Positions 9,477 through 19,048 of a stretch of 24,719 bases of DNA are shown piece after piece; position 1 is the first letter of the stretch, and every line of letters starts with the position of its first letter. Under the pieces are notes generated by a model that worked only from the letters and a program-made list of their open reading frames with translations, did no database searches and was not told the DNA's origin. Both the position numbers and the translations under genes were made by a program. This stretch comes from Welwitschia mirabilis (Eukaryota; Gnetophyta; Gnetopsida; Welwitschiales): the NCBI GenBank assembly GCA_051453625.1, contig JBOZIK010000001.1, positions 166,382,764-166,407,482 on the forward strand. Reading direction: 5' to 3'.

Positions 9477-10090
9477 ACTGCACTGGGGATAAAGTTGCCT
9501 AATGGCCTATGTTTTGTATGATAGGCAATATCACTTGTGATAAGAACAAGGTTAATGATTTAGAAATGGGAAATCTGTAATGGGAGTAATCTAAGGTAAA
9601 AGGAGGTATAGCTTAAAGTATAACATTATTATTACATTTTTAAGTATTATTAATTTGTATTTATCTTTTAAGTTCATTCTTAAGACTATAGCTATGATAT
9701 GTCAATTTTAAATAGTACACTATTATTTTCATCCATGCTATTCAAATAGAACTATGCTGCTTTACTGATTGAGAATCATGTATCTTTCATTGGTAATGAG
9801 AGGTTATTAGTAAGTGTTTAGATTCAAGTAGACTATATTCTAATGTAATGTATTTATTTCTATTCTTTAATCTAGATAGTCTTAAAGTTATTAATAATAA
9901 ATTTTCTATTTAGCATAGGATCAAAGCATTAAAGAAATAGATTTAATACTTTGACAAATATTTGAATTTCTTTTTCTTTCAAATAAAGTGTCAAGTTTTA
10001 AAAGATTAGAATTAAGGATCTAAGTGGTTCAATGTCTATTTTCATGATGCTTGGGCTTTGTATTTTTTCCTATATTATTTTTGTGTTTTT
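9477..10090 (+). repeat. Long direct repeat, copy B
   Basis: This is the second copy of the repeat at 6681-7281, in the same orientation and about 2.8 kb downstream. The match runs from CTGCACTGG to about GGCTTTGTATTTTTTCC, where copy A meets the gap, so the true right end may lie further on. No reading frame is seen. Confidence 0.7.
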
Positions 10091-10934
10091 TCTTCTTGGC
10101 TTTCACTTTTTAGTTTACATCACTTTAAAGTTTTAACTTGTTTCTTTTGATCATTGCATATTTCAAATTCAAGACGAGTTTATCTACCTCATGAAGGTTA
10201 AATCTTTAAAATCTTTAAAATATTGGATCTAATTGGAATAAATTGATATATTGAAATATATTTTCATAAAAGTAAAACCATAGTTTTGAATTTAATGCGT
10301 ATCTTTTTTGTGATGCTTAATTGGAATATATTTTTTAATATGCTAACATGAGAAGCATTCTATATTTAATAGTGTAAGTATTCTTTATACTTAAGTGTTA
10401 TCTTTTATCCTTTTTTCTAATTTGACTCAGTTCTATTCATTTCCAATTTTGTTATCAAGGATTGACAAATGCTTAGTGGGGAACTACGTTGTGAGCCAAA
10501 TTCACCATATTTAACATCATGTTTAGGGTATGTTTCAAGTCTATTTAAGTAAGTTTTTGATAAATTGAGAATAAAAGTGGACTAGTCATTATAATAATCA
10601 AGAAAGGATAATTTTCCAATATTTCTAATCCTTTATGGATGATTTTCGAGATATGTTCCATGTATGATAGAGTTCGAACAGCCATATAAGAAGACAACAA
10701 TAAAATGTGATGATAGTGAAATGTTCCATCTATTATCGCAAAGACTAAAAATGATCAATATTATTAATTTGAATGCTTTTGGAGTTGTTTCTAATCTTTA
10801 AAACCTGAGAAGTCACTCTTGGACTAACGAATGATGATTAGAGATGATTTTGATAAGAAAAGTGCATTATCTAAAGTAAGTTACATAATAACATGAAAAA
10901 ATTAACATTCACACCAAGTTATTTATAGCATTAT
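10091..10934 (+). other. Non-coding stretch with a gypsy 3'-end-like phrase
   Basis: No gene is seen. At 10451-10485 the sequence TTATCAAGGATTGACAAATG followed by CTTAGTGGGGAAC resembles the phrase at 16360-16395 in the gypsy element's own 3' non-coding region. Similar phrases sit between pol and the 3' LTR in Athila/Tat-type elements. So the LTR copy at 10935 may once have been the 3' LTR of an element lying to the left, as well as the 5' LTR of the one to the right. This is tentative. Confidence 0.35.
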
Positions 10935-11640
10935 GAAGGACATACTAAAATATGAAGATCATCTAGCAAAAATCACTAGTGCTACTGATCTTTTGGAAGG
11001 AAAACACTTCAAGAGTCGAGTTTTTAAACTATCATGGAAAAGTAAGTAAATTACAGTTTGTGGGCTTTTACATGAAAAACAATTATTATCTTCAAAGGGA
11101 CATGTGATGGTAGTGCAAGAGACATGTGACAGGGATATGGTAGTGATGTTGAAGGCAAATAGATGATAATAGCATCAGTTGGTAGAGGCAATATGATCCA
11201 AAGGTCAAATGTTAAACTCATCATAAAAAACTCCACCTAAGAATACAAAGATTCCACCTAACACTATAAGATAAGGAATTCTATCCACCCTACTTAGGCT
11301 AGATAAAAAAATCTATAATAGCCTAATTATAACCACCACCTATCACAATAAACTAAAGGCTCTTAATCCCTCAACCTTACCCTCTCTTATAAAAAGGCCT
11401 TGAGCCTTCATTTATAAGCATCTTTATTGCATTGATTGTTCTTGTGACAATTTGAAGATCAATTGTATAAAAGATTCCTCTAACTTAGGAGAGAAGCTTA
11501 CCATGATGTTGGGTTGAGATTCCTTCATTAAGAAGTGACTACTTTTAAGCTAATGTATAACATTGTGATTAATAAAAGATCATTGTGTTTATGTTACATT
11601 ATCTCTTATCTTCGTTATATGTTATGTTGAAATCAAGTTA
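10935..11640 (+). repeat. 5' LTR copy of the gypsy element
   Basis: It starts near GAAGGACATACTAAAATATG, matching GAGGACATGCTAAAATGAAG at 16529. Further shared blocks include ACTAGTG with nearby GCTAC/TCACC, GACATGTGA with nearby GGTAGTGATG-like text, and TATAAAA followed by GGCCTTGAGCCTTCATTTATAA. The right end is not sharply defined; similarity to the 3' copy fades near 11640. The copies are diverged well beyond a recent insertion. Confidence 0.6.
11389..11396 (+). promoter_or_regulatory. TATA box of the 5' LTR
   Basis: TATAAAAA precedes GGCCTTGAGCC. The same arrangement is seen in the 3' LTR at 16970-16976. In a live element it would start the genomic transcript some 30 bases downstream. 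Confidence 0.6.
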
Positions 11641-12347
11641 ATTTTGATTTTGATATAGTATATGAGGGCAAACTTGGGTAACAATAAGTTAGTAAACTAG
11701 TTGAGTAAACTGCATTTAAGATTGCATTTCATTCGTGCATTGTCATCCATCATTGCTTTTTTTAAAGTTTTTATCATTCTAAAATTGAATAGAAAATCAT
11801 TTTTTACCTTTCTTTGTGATTTTTCTGAAACTACAACTCCTAGATGAACTAGTTTCACCACCTTCCCTCACTAGTGCTGGTGAGGTTTTTGCACAAAATC
11901 ATTTAAGACTTTTCCTAACCCTATGTGAACATCCTAAAATTGTTTTGTCTTTCATGTCCTATATGAAAATTGTCTAAACATTTCATGCCTTAAATACAAG
12001 ATGAATCAAGTACATTAATTAGAAACCCTCTTAATAACATGAACCTTAACACCAAAGGTGAATAAGAATAGAGAATACCACATGAAAACCAATCCTAGAA
12101 GGATGACAAATAATAACAAGATTCAAGCTCCTAATAAAACCCAAACACCCAATCAAAATTTTAATATCTTTATAATAATATACCCTAGTCTAAGTAAATA
12201 TTATTAAATAGGCTTTACATTTATGACCTTAATCAATAAGAAGCGCTAAATACTAGTTAAAACCCATCACAAAACTAAAACAACCATTTCCCTATGAAAA
12301 TGCTTTGTAACTAATTACAACCTTAATGCCTAAGGACTCCTCCATTC
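11641..12347 (+). other. Leader between 5' LTR and gag
   Basis: No convincing tRNA primer site is seen, and no long open frame. An imperfect hairpin CCTCACTAGTGCTGGTGAGG lies at 11864-11883. A short open phrase near 12084 (MKTNPRRMTNNNKIQAP) could be a remnant of the Gag start, but I cannot support it. The stretch is consistent with an element leader. Confidence 0.4.
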
Positions 12348-12915
12348 ATAGTGCAATCTTCAATAGCTTAAAGGTTAGAATTAAAACCATCCACGATGTA
12401 GTTACTTGCTTACTTTTATGGCTTAAAACCAAAGAACCCTTACTTACACCTTAAGGAATTTAAATGTGTGTTTGACTGTATCTTAATATCCCAACACTTA
12501 TGACATCCTTAAGTTTACTCTTTTTCCATTATTCCTGAAGGACAATGCTAAATCATGGCTCTAAATCCTTAAATCCTTATTTATTAAATCTTGGTTATTA
12601 AATAAAGCCTTCATTTCCAAATTCTTCTCAAACCATAAGACAAGTGCTCTAAGATGAGAGATAATAAATTATCAATAAAAATACCATGAGACTTTCTTCC
12701 AAGCAATAGAAAGATTTAAGGATTTATTGAAAAGGTATCCATAACATTATTTCAAATGAATAAGGGCAATTAGTTTCTTTTATAGTGGTTTATTTGTAAA
12801 CAATAGGAAGTTAGTTGAGATGATAACTAGGGATAGTTTTCTTAGTATGCCACTAGATGAAGTTTGGGACTAGCTCAAAACTATAGAAGAAAGCTCTAAA
12901 ACTTGGGAGAAGCCA
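12348..12915 (+). pseudogene. Ty3/gypsy gag capsid domain (Retrotrans_gag-like), broken
   Basis: This is the decayed core of a gypsy Gag. In a live element it forms the particle that holds RNA and enzymes. Frame 12348 reads IVQSSIA, stop, RLELKPSTM, stop, then LLAYFYGLKPKNPYLHLKEF; the NPYLH(L)KEF phrase is typical of Athila/Tat Gag. A shift leads to DILKFTLFPLFLKDNAKSWL at 12502, then KAFISKFFS, AIERFKDLLKRYP and later MITRDSFLSMPLDEVWD, in the same order as the Retrotrans_gag domain. At least five stops and several shifts break it. Order and spacing are normal for the family, so the decay is by small changes rather than deletion. Confidence 0.8.
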
Positions 12916-13345
12916 AGTGAGCCATCTATATCCCATCATCTATATGTTCCACAAGTGTATTCAACGTACCTAATAATTTTCAAGTTAACAATAAAATAGA
13001 TGAGTTAAAAAAAAGAGTAGAATCATTGTCCACCTCACTTGCACATTTAACTCTCAAACTTAAATGCCTAATTTGTCACATAGACATGCATGAGATAGTC
13101 GAGTATCCTTCCATCTCACTATTTCAAAACATAATGAATGGATAGTTAACATATTAGGACACCAATGGCAAAATAAAAAAATTAATCCATATTCCAATAC
13201 CTACAACTCTAGGTGGAGAAATCACAATAAACAATTATGAAATCCATTTCATTCTTCATCTTCTCATTGCTTTCCATCAAACTACCAAAAACTCTCTTTA
13301 TCTAATCCATCTAAGGAGTCATTGAGAAAATTCATGAACATCCCA
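12916..13345 (+). pseudogene. Gypsy gag C-terminal part with decayed zinc knuckle
   Basis: This continues Gag. A heptad-like phrase, NNKIDELKKRVESLSTSLAH, precedes CLICHIDMHEIVEY at 13065-13106. The latter fits CX2CX4HX4C except that the last Cys is Tyr, a one-base change. Further on, in another frame, YSNTYNSRWRNH (about 13190-13225) matches the Asn-rich stretch that follows the knuckle in Athila-type Gag. SNPSKESLRKFM follows near 13300-13335. Order is as in the family; frames are broken. Confidence 0.7.
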
Positions 13346-13797
13346 ACCCAGATTAACTATGATTAGATCCAAACTAACTATGATTATGAACTAATTCTTA
13401 GGAAACATTCCTTTATTTCAAGTAACCTTGAACAAATCTCCCAAACTCAAATCCAAATTCCTCAATAAATTTTCTCTTTTATAAATTAAAGAGAACCTGG
13501 TAAATGTCCCAAAGCTCATAGCCAAATCCAAAAGAAGTTAGAATTATAAGAGAAGAGTCAAGCCAAACAAAACAAACTAAAGCTATTCACCTTTGAAGTG
13601 GTAGAGATATAAACCAAGAAATAGAGTTTAGTCAATCTAAAGATGAAGAATTGCCTATTGTAATGTATAAGGAGAAAGAAAAATAAAGAACAAAAAGATA
13701 CCCATAACTTCTTATAGAGTACCTTTATGCTTCTCCTAATAAGCAAAATAAGAAAATAGTAAAGGAGTTTGAAAACCCCTTCCATACTTACCAAGAG
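13346..13797 (+). pseudogene. Gag-protease linker remnant
   Basis: This stretch is poorly conserved, as usual for the linker. A phrase NLEQISQTQIQIPQ near 13423-13465 resembles the start of the Gln-rich segment that precedes the protease in Athila/Tat elements. The rest is Lys-rich text with many stops, which fits the charged linker. The minus-strand open frame here (13558-13794) has no family resemblance and is taken as a shadow. Confidence 0.45.
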
Positions 13798-14400
13798 CCT
13801 TTACCATTTTTGCAACAAAAAAGAAAGAGAACATAGGAAAACAAAGATAAAGGTCTTAGAAATTTTTAAGAAAGTTAAAATCAACATGCTTATCTTAGAA
13901 GTAATTAAACAAGTGCCCTCACATGTAAGATTCCTTAAGAATGTGTGCAAAATAAAGAGATGCATTGCACGTCAAGAAAAGGATTTTTTAACCTAGTAGA
14001 CTAGCATGATCATACAAAATCAAATTCATCCTAAGCATAAAAATCTTATTTACATGATAATATCCATTACAATTGGAGACAAAAAGATTAAGCAAGCCTT
14101 ATTGGATCTTAAAGTGAATGTCAATATACTACATCACTATGTGTATAAAGAACTTGGCTTAAATGATCTAAAAAAATACTAAAGTCCTATTTCAATTGGT
14201 TAACAACTCTTTGAAGTCCCTGTTAGGAGTATTTTTTTGATGTGATAGTTTGAGTAGACAATTACTATTGCTTAGTAGACTTCACTTTTTAAGAAATGGA
14301 AATAATAAAACACAATTTAGTTTTAGTTATTTTAGGAAGGTCTTTCCTTGCAACAACTAATGCTTTTATTAATTACAAGAATGGTCAAATAAACATTTCA
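13798..14400 (+). pseudogene. Ty3/gypsy retropepsin region, broken
   Basis: This is a decayed aspartic protease of the gypsy type, which in a live element cuts the Gag-Pol chain. Frame 13798 reads PLPFLQQKRKR. A shift leads to VLEIFKKVKINMLILEVIKQ from about 13847, then HVRFLKNVCKIKR and two stops in a row (13994, 13997). The same frame goes on: IIQNQIHPKHKNLIYMIISI, then GDKKIKQALLDLKVNVNILH and YVYKELGLNDLKKY, stop at 14180. The active-site D-L-G reads D-L-K, so the enzyme would be inactive. The final LGRSFLATTNAFINYKNGQI lies in a different frame at 14332-14391. The true coding starts upstream of the ATG at 13769, which is out of frame with the family match at its beginning. Confidence 0.82.
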
Positions 14401-14702
14401 TGCAACAACATAACTATAAACTTGAATATTTTCAAAATGATGAATTATTAGGTGATCTTAATAAAGTTGATTTTGTTAATGAGTTTTGTAACTCTAAATG
14501 TTTTCCTCATGAGCTAAATCTTTCCTCCTCTTCTTTAGCCTTTGATTTTGAATCAAATATTGATCATGAAAATGACTCTTTTAATGCGTTAAAATTACCT
14601 TATAAAATTATAGAACATATTTCTTCTAATTCTAGTGAACCTCATTTTAAGAAAGATGTTTTAGATCATCTTTTAGAAAAGTATAAATATCTCATAAGTT
14701 AG
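14400..14702 (+). pseudogene. Open 100-codon stretch after the protease, linker-like
   Basis: An open frame of 100 codons begins within the end of the protease homology but in another frame. It is acidic and Ser/Asn-rich (for example VDFVNEFCNSKCFPHELNLS and SLAFDFESNIDHENDSFNAL). Its position matches the variable acidic linker between protease and RT in Athila/Tat Gag-Pol, and it probably continues that chain after a shift near 14395. I see no domain, and the ATG at 14400 is not likely to be a real start. It is the longest unbroken piece of this element. Confidence 0.5.
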
Positions 14703-15258
14703 ATCCCATCTGACCTTGAATTTTTTTGACTGTACTATTTGAACCTCCCAAGTTTTATTGGAATTTTTGAACTTGTGTTCAGAGTCTTCCCAACAAAATT
14801 TTCTCCATCCTATGCCATCACTTAACTCTTATTTTTCTTACTTTGAACCCATCAATCATAATGCTTTTAAGTCTTTTTTCTAGTATACTATTGAAGAAAC
14901 TCCTGATACTTAAAACATAAATCAATTAAGTCATTCCAAAAGAAAACAGGTTTTGTCCAAGGATGCTTTTCTCATGGAAAACCAGAAGCATTACCACTTA
15001 TTAAATCATCCCATTAAGCCTCTTCATTTACCCATTTCATTTTCTAATAATCTCATTAAGTTGACAAATCATTTACCCCCATCATTCACTTATGAATTTA
15101 TGAGGCTTACAAACCCTGATTAATCACCTTTAATAAAAATCAATAATAAGCGATCTCTCTATCATATTCAAGAAATGGTTATGATTAAGTGCACTTATGG
15201 GTTTTTAAGGAAAGTTATGCATATTTTATTTATGATTATTAAATTTATGTTCACTTAA
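14703..15258 (+). pseudogene. Decayed coding-like stretch, unidentified
   Basis: Frame 1 is nearly open from about 14800 to 15258, with stops only at 14881, 14911, 15121 and 15259. One uninterrupted run of 69 codons (14914-15120) includes QKHYHLLNHPIKPLHLPISF and PPSFTYEFMRLTNPD. The next run (15124-15258) includes YHIQEMVMIKCTYGFLRKVM. Such low stop density is unusual for DNA this AT-rich and suggests old coding. It does not look like RT, RNase H or integrase to me. It may be an element-specific extra protein or a captured sequence. Confidence 0.4.
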
Positions 15259-16528
15259 GTTATTTAATCTTAGTAAAATTAGATAAAAATGTGGAATCTA
15301 CCTTCATATTATGGTCCTTATGTTTAAAGGTTTTAATAGGGATAAGATTTTTCTTAATTAGTCTAATGAGTAAATGACCCCTTTTATGTGCAAAAAAAAT
15401 GAATATGAGAAGAACAATAAAAAAAAGAGTCTTTTCCAAAAGTACATCTCATTAACCACTTAATTGGGTTTAGTTAACTACATAAGGCTATGTATGCTTG
15501 CAAGAAATGTAGTTCTAATAATCCATTTATGACATAATCAGCTACATTAGGACAATAGATGTTCATTAGTAATGTAATTCTAATTTCTTCACAAAATAAG
15601 ATGCTTAATTCTATTGTAAGAAAATCTTATAAAACTAGATGCTCAATGCAATTTAAAATGCTTAAAATAGAGGAAACATATGCTAGAAGAAGAGGAAAAT
15701 AAATGAATGAAAAAGGCCGGAATTAGAGACCTAAGTTCTATTGTCTTTAACCTTTATACTTAAGATTTGTCATGATTTCTTAAATTCTTATAAGTTATTT
15801 AGTCACTACTATGCTTTTCAATATTGAGATCCACTAAAAATCATAAAAATATAATAAGGCCAATAACTTAGGTAAGTTATCTTCTTTGTTGATCGGTTAC
15901 ATGGTGGAGTCCCTTTTTATATTATCATTTTCCATCCTCATCACACATTTCATTTTACCTCCATTCATAAGAAATAACATCATGAGGCATCAACTATTTT
16001 TATCGATTGACTTTCTACTTAGCATTTTCAAATTAAAGATGATCATCTCTTATTAGAGAGTTTTATTTTTCATAACTTAGTTGCATTGACTTATTTATTT
16101 TTCCTTTTAATAAAGGGTCTTCTCAAGATAAAATTTCCTAAGGATATGTTATTAAGATTATATTAATAGTTCTTATTATAAAACTTTGAGGACAAAGTTC
16201 AATTTTGGTCTGGAGATATGGCATCCATTTTTCATGGAATTTTTCAATTTTTATGCCTTAATCTCAAAAAATTGTTCATAATTTTTCAAAAGGGTATATC
16301 ATTTTTTACTTAAGTACATTTCCATAGATAATTTTCCATGTAGATCATTTCATTATCATGTTTTTGCTAAGGGTCTAGCAAAAGTTGGCTAAGAAGCATA
16401 TTAACATGCAAAAATTAATACTCTAATCAAGTTATCTCATTAATTTATCTTAATAAAAAACATTAAAATAACCAATCTATCATGAAATTAATCTTCCATG
16501 ACATTTTAAGAATATTTTTCATAGTTTT
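15259..16528 (+). other. 3' non-coding region of the gypsy element
   Basis: No gene is seen. CTTTGAGGACAAAGTTCAAT with following TTTGGTCTGGAGA (16182-16214) resembles the '...GAGGACAATG...TAAGTTTGGGG' phrase found after pol in Athila/Tat elements. TTTTTGCTAAGGGTCTAGCA with AAAGTTGG (16363-16390) resembles a second known phrase of this region. Both point to the untranslated stretch before the 3' LTR, on the + strand. Confidence 0.5.
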
Positions 16529-16969
16529 GAGGACATGCTAAAATGAAGATTATTCAGCCTAAAATGCCAGTGTTGCCATCTATATCACTAGTGTCACCAA
16601 CCATTTTAAGTAGAACATTTAAATTCTTACATTCTAGACTGGTTATGAAAAATAAATAAAATGTTGTTATGGGTTGAATTTGATTTCATATCAGAATAGC
16701 TTGCTCTTCAAAACATATGATAGTGACAAGGATGATATGTAGTAGTGACACATGACAATGCTAAATGAGATGATGTTGGAAACACATGGTAATATCATTG
16801 ATTGATAGAAGTAGTAGCAACTAGAAGCCAAGTGTGGAACTTATCATGATGATTCTTATCTAATGCAAGAGGATAAAGAACACACCTTACACTACATTAT
16901 AAACTTTATAACCACTCACTTAATGCTATAAGCCGAGGGCTTCCAACAACTTCCCATCTCATACTCATC

Positions 16970-16976
16970 TATAAAA
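16970..16976 (+). promoter_or_regulatory. TATA box of the 3' LTR
   Basis: TATAAAA, followed by GGGTCTTGAGCCC, matches the box and its surroundings at 11389-11396 in the 5' LTR. Confidence 0.6.
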
Positions 16977-17052
16977 GGGTCTTGAGCCCTCATTTATAAT
17001 ATCCTTTGCTTTTGGTGAAGTAGTGGAATCCTTGAAGTATCAAATTGACATA

Positions 17053-17127
17053 NNNNNNNNNNNNNNNNNNNNNNNNNNNNNNNNNNNNNNNNNNNNNNNN
17101 NNNNNNNNNNNNNNNNNNNNNNNNNNN
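17053..17127. other. Assembly gap, 75 N
   Basis: A run of 75 N. Unlike the other two gaps it is not 100, so its size may have been estimated. It lies within the 3' gypsy LTR. Confidence 0.98.
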
Positions 17128-17240
17128 CATTTGATGTAATGTGTGTTTTTGATTTAATACAAAGTAGTTATCCAATTTTGATTTCAAGTCTCAAATAACT
17201 TTATACTTGTAATACTTAAGTGAAAACTATAGTATCAAGT

Positions 17241-17760
17241 TCTATTATTATCTCAGTGAATTTTACTTTATTTAAGTCTTTTTAATTTGATGAATTTTGA
17301 GTACTTTAAAGTCCTTACTTTTCATATTTATTAAAGAGCTGTGAAGGACAAAGTGACTATTGAGCTTACAAATTCTCATATGGTGAATGAAATTATATCA
17401 ACATGAGCTAAGCCATTATTACTTAATAGTTTAAGTATGTTTTAATCATTTCTAGGATATCTTTGAATTGAAGGATTACTAGAGGATAAATCAAGTTGAG
17501 CCTTGGAATTTATTCACTTCTCTACCTTTTCAAATAAATTTTCAATGACATTCTTCACTTCTCACATTCCTTCTTTCTATAATTGTATTTGTAAGATAAG
17601 AAAAACTTGTGTAATTTCTATTAAGTTATCACAATTATCCCTATGAAAGAATGATACTAGATCCTCACCTAGTATATTTAAGTTTGATTTTACTACATAT
17701 GAACATGTATTAGTTCGAGATAATAAATCTCAGACAGTTGTCTTATTTCTTAAGCATGCA
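17241..17760. other. AT-rich DNA with no recognised gene
   Basis: This is the junction zone between the gypsy 3' LTR and the copia RT fragment. No domain or repeat could be recognised. Confidence 0.5.
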
Positions 17761-18537
17761 GTTTACTTAAAAGAAATATGCCTTAGCTATTTTAAATAAT
17801 TTTAACATGGAGAACTGTAAGTGATTTTAATCACCATTAGATCCTAGCCTAAATATTTCAAAGAATGAATACTTTTATTAGATGATTATTAGTACAAGTT
17901 AATGTTAGGATCATTATCGATGTTAACACATGCTACACTAGACCTTGTGTATTTTGTGCACTTAGTATCTTAGTTCATGGTAGATTCATGATCATCACAA
18001 TTTGATGTTGTGAAGTATATCCTAAGATATGTAAGGAATATGTCTTCTTATGGACTCTTTTACAGGCATCTTAGCATGTGTGATTTGTTTGTGTGATATG
18101 ATGATAATTGGAGTGATAACATTAAGACTCAGAAAAACACAAACTAGCATAGCATGATTTCTTGAAAACTATCTATTTGCATTGGATATCAGTTAAAAAT
18201 ATGTGTAGAATTATTTCTAGCTAAATTAGAGTACACTATAATGAATGTTAGAGCATAAAATACAAATTGGTTATATAGCTTATTAATGAAGTTGCATTTG
18301 TTTATCAGGCTATTGATTAAAATGTTCATTGATAATGGTGCTATAATAGTAATTGCATACAATCCCATGCATCATAATTATATGAAGCACACAAATATTA
18401 TATATTATTCTATAAGGGAGATCATTGTTAATGGATCTATTAGATTAAGCTCTACTCAGATCAAAGACCAATGTGTAGACATCTTTACTAAAGATCACTG
18501 GTTAAAAGAGACTCAAAGTCTTAATACACATGATTGA
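17761..18537 (+). pseudogene. Ty1/copia RT end and RNase H, broken
   Basis: This is the C-terminal part of a copia Pol: the end of reverse transcriptase and RNase H. KYALAILNNFNMENCK (from 17774) and SPLDPSLNISKNEYFY mark the RT thumb/connection. VHLVS and SSQFDVVKYILRYVRNMSSY (about 17958-18050) follow, as does RHLSMCDLF leading to a DDNWSDNIKT-like phrase. The RNase H end is open from 18286 to 18537 and holds IDNGAIIVIAYNPMHHNYMK, HTNIIYYSIREIIVNGSIRL and IKDQCVDIFTK. These correspond to the copia D-N-(Q)SA-I-(H/A)N and K-H-I...R...DIFTK landmarks. The first part is broken by stops and shifts. It sits 213 bases before the LTR, as expected for a 3' pol end. Confidence 0.85.
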
Positions 18538-18750
18538 AGTCTTCAAACAAGATCTTAATAAATGAAATTTTAATATTTAAACTCTCTACTAGTCTTCTAT
18601 CAGTTAAAATAACAATTATAGTTTTGTGTTAGCATGCTTTCATTAATGACATTTCTATTTTTATGTTATTGATACTCTTGTTAGAGTTATCTTAGCACTA
18701 GCACTTTTACAGTGTAAGTTATGTCATACTATGTGTGTTTTTTATGAAAT
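18538..18750 (+). other. Spacer between copia pol and its 3' LTR
   Basis: No gene is seen. A recognisable purine-rich primer tract is expected just before 18751, but only TATGAAAT is left. It was probably lost to base changes. Confidence 0.4.
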
Positions 18751-19036
18751 TGTTAGAAATCCAAGTGATCTCCATAAAAGGACAACTCATGAATTATTGT
18801 AATCAAAGGATTATGAAGTAGCATCTCTTTAATAAAACATCTTTTATTTCTTTTGCTTCCTTGTTTATCCTTTTGTGTGTTTATTCCCCTTAGGATCCAT
18901 GTTGGTTGCCACACATTTTTAGTTTATATTATTGAAATAATTTATTTACTAAATTTTGAAAAGTTAAAATTATAAAAGATAAACTATACTCATTGTCATA
19001 TTAACATGTTAGTTTAATACACCAATCTTCCTAACA
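18751..19036 (+). mobile_element. 286-bp Ty1/copia LTR
   Basis: It starts TGTTAGAAAT and ends ATCTTCCTAACA, giving TG...CA ends and a short imperfect inverted repeat. A possible polyadenylation signal AATAAAA lies at 18831-18837 and a weak TATA-like CATAAAAG at 18773-18780. To its left is a copia pol 3' end on the + strand. To its right, with no base between, is a primer-binding site. It therefore serves as the 3' LTR of one element and the 5' LTR of the next. Confidence 0.8.
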
Positions 19037-19048
19037 TGGTATCAAAGG
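19037..19048 (+). other. Primer-binding site of the downstream copia element
   Basis: TGGTATCAAAGG directly follows the LTR end. It matches TGGTATCAGAGC, complementary to initiator Met-tRNA, at ten of twelve bases. It marks the start of a second + strand copia element. Confidence 0.8.

Larger units (their letters stand above)
10935..17240 (+). mobile_element. Athila/Tat-like Ty3/gypsy element, gag-pro only, decayed
   Basis: This entry covers the whole element: LTR (10935 to about 11640), leader, gag (12348-13345), protease region (13798-14702), decayed unassigned coding (14703-15258), 3' non-coding region, and LTR (16529 to about 17240). The two LTR copies share a start block, a TATA box at nearly the same distance (454 and 441 bases) and the block after it. 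The Gag and protease match the Athila/Tat type by their order and motifs. Only about 1.8 kb separates protease from the 3' LTR signals, too short for RT, RNase H and integrase. Pol was either deleted or never present. Outer limits are approximate. Confidence 0.65.
16529..17240 (+). repeat. 3' LTR copy of the gypsy element
   Basis: This is the second LTR copy, starting near GAGGACATGCTAAAATGAAG and sharing the block TATAAAAGGGTCTTGAGCCC TCATTTATAA-type text with the 5' copy. It contains the 75-N gap (17053-17127). After the gap, GATGTAATGTGTG and GATTTAATACAAAG match TAATGTATAACATTGTG and GATTAATAAAAGATC in the 5' copy, so the gap falls inside the LTR. The right limit is approximate. Confidence 0.6.

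Noticed and set aside
11051-11236. Minus-strand open frame of 61 codons
   Set aside because: It lies fully within the gypsy 5' LTR, which is non-coding in this family.
11864-11883. CCTCACTAGTGCTGGTGAGG hairpin as a terminator or primer site
   Set aside because: It is short and imperfect, is not followed by a T run, and does not match any tRNA primer site I know. Noted only within the leader.
13558-13794. Minus-strand open frame of 78 codons
   Set aside because: It is the shadow of the Lys-rich Gag-protease linker on the + strand, which gives Phe/Leu-rich text when read backwards.
16990-17187. Minus-strand open frame spanning the 75-N gap
   Set aside because: It is open only because the N run counts as no stop, and it lies within the 3' LTR.
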